This document shows positions 60,968-64,000 of a stretch of DNA of 64,000 nucleotides, in pieces. The first letter of the stretch is position 1, and the number at the start of each line of letters is the position of its first letter. The stretch covers positions 1-64,000 of the forward strand of contig JBBHKE010000930.1 of assembly GCA_037447655.1 (NCBI GenBank). The letters are read 5' to 3'. Under the pieces are notes generated by a model. It saw only the letters and a list, made by a program, of their open reading frames with translations, was not told the DNA's origin and did no database searches. Made by a program: the position numbers and the translations under genes. Source of the stretch: Zygnema cylindricum. Taxonomy: Eukaryota > Streptophyta > Zygnematophyceae > Zygnematales > Zygnemataceae.

Positions 60968-63273
60968 ATGGCTTATACTATTTTTCGCTGCCTGCGTTCA
61001 ACAGACATTTATTCGATTAGGTCAATGGACAGCCTTCTCCCTTCTGTTGTCCAATCACTTCGCTCCTTTCGCTCTAGAGACACACTCAATTTTACGCATT
61101 TCAGCCTTTCTTTTTGGCCTTATAGAAGATTCTCTCAGATTTCCGGTCCTACAAATGCCAACATCTCTTCGTTTGAACCTGTCGATAATATCGACACAGG
61201 CAAATATGTGAGTGAGGGAGTTTTACATGTTAATGAGAAAGCTGGAAAACCGTTTCTACACATTAGGCAGGGTGTTTCGCAGATATCACAAAAACCATGG
61301 AGTTATCTAATGGACAAGAAACAGAAAATGTCTTTTATTTTAGCAATCTTGCAAGAAATTGAAGTTACAGGTGTAACGTTAGAGCAGGCAAGCAAGTTAG
61401 ATTCCTGGCTGAAAGAATCCCTACAACCATGGCAGGGACGGGTGAATAAGTACGCTGCAAACCATATTCTTCAATGCTTGGAAAATAAACCACCTCTAGC
61501 TTTTAGTTTTTTGAATTGGATCAGAAGCCAGCCTGATCTTGTACTAGATAAGTACATCCTGTGCACTTTCATGAAGATCTTAGCCAAGGGAAAACATTTT
61601 ACCCTTCTAGAAAATATACTAAGTAGTTTTAACTCGTTGTCTGGAGAAGGAGCACTTAATGAAGTTCCATTTACAATAGTCATGAAAGCATGGGCTGACG
61701 ATCACCAGTTTGATAAGATGTTGAAGACTTACAACCAGATGTTGGCGGCTGAGGTGCATCCAACTGAATACACATTCAGGTCAGAATGGCCCAGCGGTTA
61801 TGTTTACGTTTGGCACACAACCGTAATAATTCGACGTTCTCTTACATTTCTTAAATGTTGTTCAAATTCCTTTCTCTTCTTCTTGCTCATCATTGCCTGG
61901 CAATCCATATAAGCTCTGTTGTGTCACATTCAGTGCTGATTTGGTCATTCCTTGCTCAGTTTATAACACAATTTGCAGTGGCTTTTTGCAGTGTTGTCAT
62001 TCGTGGTCTCATCAAAGCTCGGCGAAATAGTGAAGCAATTGAGTTTTTTGAGAAGGTCAAGAAATTCAATTGCAGATTTAATCTTCATTTGTATGGTGAA
62101 CTGATTTCACTCTTCGGCATATTGAGGCAACCTGAAAGAGCTGCAGCATTGTTGGAAGAAATGACAGCCAATGGACAACCTCCAAATGTTATTGTGTACA
62201 CAAGGTTGATCCAAGCATACTGTAAGGCAAACCTTCACGAGGAAGCTCTTGCGGTGCTTGGAGAGATGAAACTAGCAAAAGTGAGTCCCAATAGCGTGAC
62301 TTATCTCACTCTCATTGACTTTTTTTCTAAGCAAAACGACGTGGAGCAAGTGAAACGTCTGTTTCATGAAGCACGGTGTGAGGCTGGCCTACAACTGGAT
62401 ACTTTTGTTTACAACGGGCTTATTAACATGTATGTGAAGATTGGGGAGATGTCTGAGGCTGAAAATTTGGTTGCAGCTATGAAAGCTGATGGACTGACAC
62501 CCGATCATGTAACCTACACGATTTTGCTCTCCGGTTATTTAAAGAGGGAAATGTTCTCTTCAGCAAAAGGTACATTGGCTATCATGAAGAAAGAGTTCGG
62601 ATTTATAAATACCTTCACATACACTTCTCTCCTGACTCTTTGCCTGGAGTGTACATCAGAGGCGGCAGTTGTGAGCCTGGTGGACTGCATGGAAGCTAGT
62701 GACCATTGGTTACACAAAGTCCTTTTGCAGTTGTCAATGTCTCCACAAGATTCATGTGAGGAAGAAATTTTCTGGAATGGTATAGTCGGTGAACTCAAGA
62801 AGCTGACAGTTGAATCTGCAACATTGGCTAGTACTACAATCATGTCAATTGTTGCATTTTTGGCGAAACTGGGGCTTGAAAATCGAGCTCGTCGCTTTTG
62901 GAAAGAAGCTCGGATGCAAGGGTTTTTAGCAGGGCTGCAGTGTCAAGACTCAAGTGCTTGGAAAATTGACCTTCACAACCTTCATCCATTGGCCGTTAAA
63001 CCTGTAATTGTTGTAGAGTTTTCGCATTTGAGGAAAATTCTTGAGGCTGGTAAAATTCCCGAGGAAATTCATATTGTTACCGGCTGGGGACGGACTAGGG
63101 AAGGTCCTTTTAGTGGGGACTCTATTCAAATGAGAGTAGCAAATATTCTTCAGAAGATGCAGTCGCCCTTTCGCAAAATGCAGGGAAATGGCGGTTGCCA
63201 AGCTGCTCGAGGTCAGGAAGTATGGACATGGCTACAAAGTCAGAGAACAAGAACCTGGCTCGCAATAAAATAA
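60968..63273 (+). CDS. PPR-SMR protein, organelle RNA metabolism
   Basis: Two exons, 60968-61779 and 61992-63273, joined in phase 2 (AG|T), give 697 residues. The splice makes ...VHPTEYTF-SVVIRGL continuous within a PPR motif; a nearby acceptor 13 bases earlier would break frame. The N-terminus (about 60 residues, Ser/Arg-rich, few acids) suggests mitochondrial or plastid import. About eight PPR motifs (residues ~233-505), for example VIVYTRLIQAYCKANLHEEA and TFVYNGLINMYVKIGEMSEA. The C-terminal SMR domain has DLHNLHP (597-603) and TGWGR (634-638), ending VWTWLQSQRTRTW. PPR-SMR proteins such as GUN1, pTAC2 and SVR7 act in plastid gene expression. SMR domains with DLH and TGxG can have endonuclease activity. 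Which orthologue this is cannot be told here. Confidence 0.92.
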
Positions 63274-64000
63274 TGGTCTTCTTCTATCCTCTTCTACTGT
63301 CAACTGCACTATGTTTCTCTTCCTATCTCTTTCTACTATATGTTTTGCTTTTCCCATAACAAATTCGACAAAGCTTTCACCTAGCCTGGGTTCGCTTCGG
63401 TGCTGTAGGTATTTCAGTCCTTATTTCACATCAAAACGGATACAATCTGGTGTGTAATGTTAAGTATTTAGGGTTTTACTGGATTCAATATGGTGATAGA
63501 TAATGCCATTCATGGCACAAAACGACAAAGCTTTTCCGGCTATGTCAGTTATAGTTCTTTAGATGATGATGTCAAGAATCACCACCACACTGTTTGCCAT
63601 TTACAAGTGAATCCTATTTCTTTTTGCATTTGACATCAACAACTCAACGCCAACTTATTAGATCTCTGTCCTGAAGTGACAAGTTTCTTAGTTCTTGCCG
63701 ATAGTTCATGGGCCCACCAAAACAAAATTGGAATGGCCACATCAGTATATCCAAATGTGTTACTTCGACAATTCCTATATTCTATCCATTGTTTGTAACA
63801 GGAGTTCACGTTATATGAACCTTGGAGAATATCAGGTTGCAAAATAAGGAGCTAGAAGAATTCGCCCGTCCATGATTATTCCATGTTAGAGCTCACCTCA
63901 TTTGACTATTATTACTCGCGATCTCCCTCTAATTGTACCGTGTACAGTTTCAAGTGTAGGACACCTGATACAGCCTTGGTTTCTACAGTCGCCTGATATA
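63274..64000. other. 3' flank of the PPR-SMR gene
   Basis: T/C-rich sequence consistent with a 3' UTR, then unassigned sequence with no supported gene. Confidence 0.5.

Overview
The window looks like nuclear DNA of a land plant or close streptophyte relative. Support: GT-AG introns throughout, an eIF4A-III with the plant-type DESD box, a PPR-SMR organelle gene, a chloroplast-transit-peptide-like exon, and many Ty1/copia elements. The RLE-type non-LTR elements are unusual for a flowering plant and lean towards a non-flowering lineage, but the species cannot be named from sequence alone.

Region 1 (1-24.4 kb) is a retrotransposon graveyard. A composite Copia element (1349-17059, target duplication TCAGC) is inserted in an unidentified purine-rich sequence that resumes at 17065. 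Inside it sit a solo LTR on the minus strand (2554-3757), a 5'-truncated related Copia (5611-10760) that itself carries a solo LTR (6579-7624, TSD CTAAC), and a minus-strand non-autonomous Copia (11554-15652). Next come a 5'-truncated Copia with its LTR (18676-22793) and another LTR (22867-23944).

Region 2 (24.4-30.6 kb) is a structurally complete minus-strand Copia (24433-30639, TSD TCCCT) whose polyprotein is broken by several stops and at least one frameshift. Every LTR of this superfamily in the window carries an antisense tRNA-like module (A box plus B box). The primer site next to the LTR is complementary to the anticodon arm of initiator tRNA-Met, not to its 3' end, and contains a candidate gag ATG.

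Region 3 (30.6-38 kb) holds dispersed repeats and a degenerate minus-strand non-LTR retrotransposon (N-terminal zinc finger, RT, CCHC, restriction-like endonuclease). Upstream of it are E2F-like palindromes, a TA microsatellite and a small tandem repeat.

Region 4 (38.5-46 kb) is genic: a transit-peptide exon on the minus strand and a divergent eIF4A-III gene (8 coding exons, 40193-44985), intact except for one in-frame TAG in exon 1. Two inverted-repeat elements lie between them.

Region 5 (46-57.7 kb) is repetitive: hAT fragments, a second non-LTR copy cut by a Copia LTR-gag fragment, two abutting hAT-like elements sharing an 8-bp target, and a Harbinger-like element.

Region 6 (57.8-64 kb) is genic: a small four-exon G-patch protein gene (minus, 57896-60151) is divergent from a two-exon PPR-SMR gene (plus, 60968-63273) across an 816-bp shared promoter region. 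The G-patch introns are packed with minisatellites and telo-box-like motifs.
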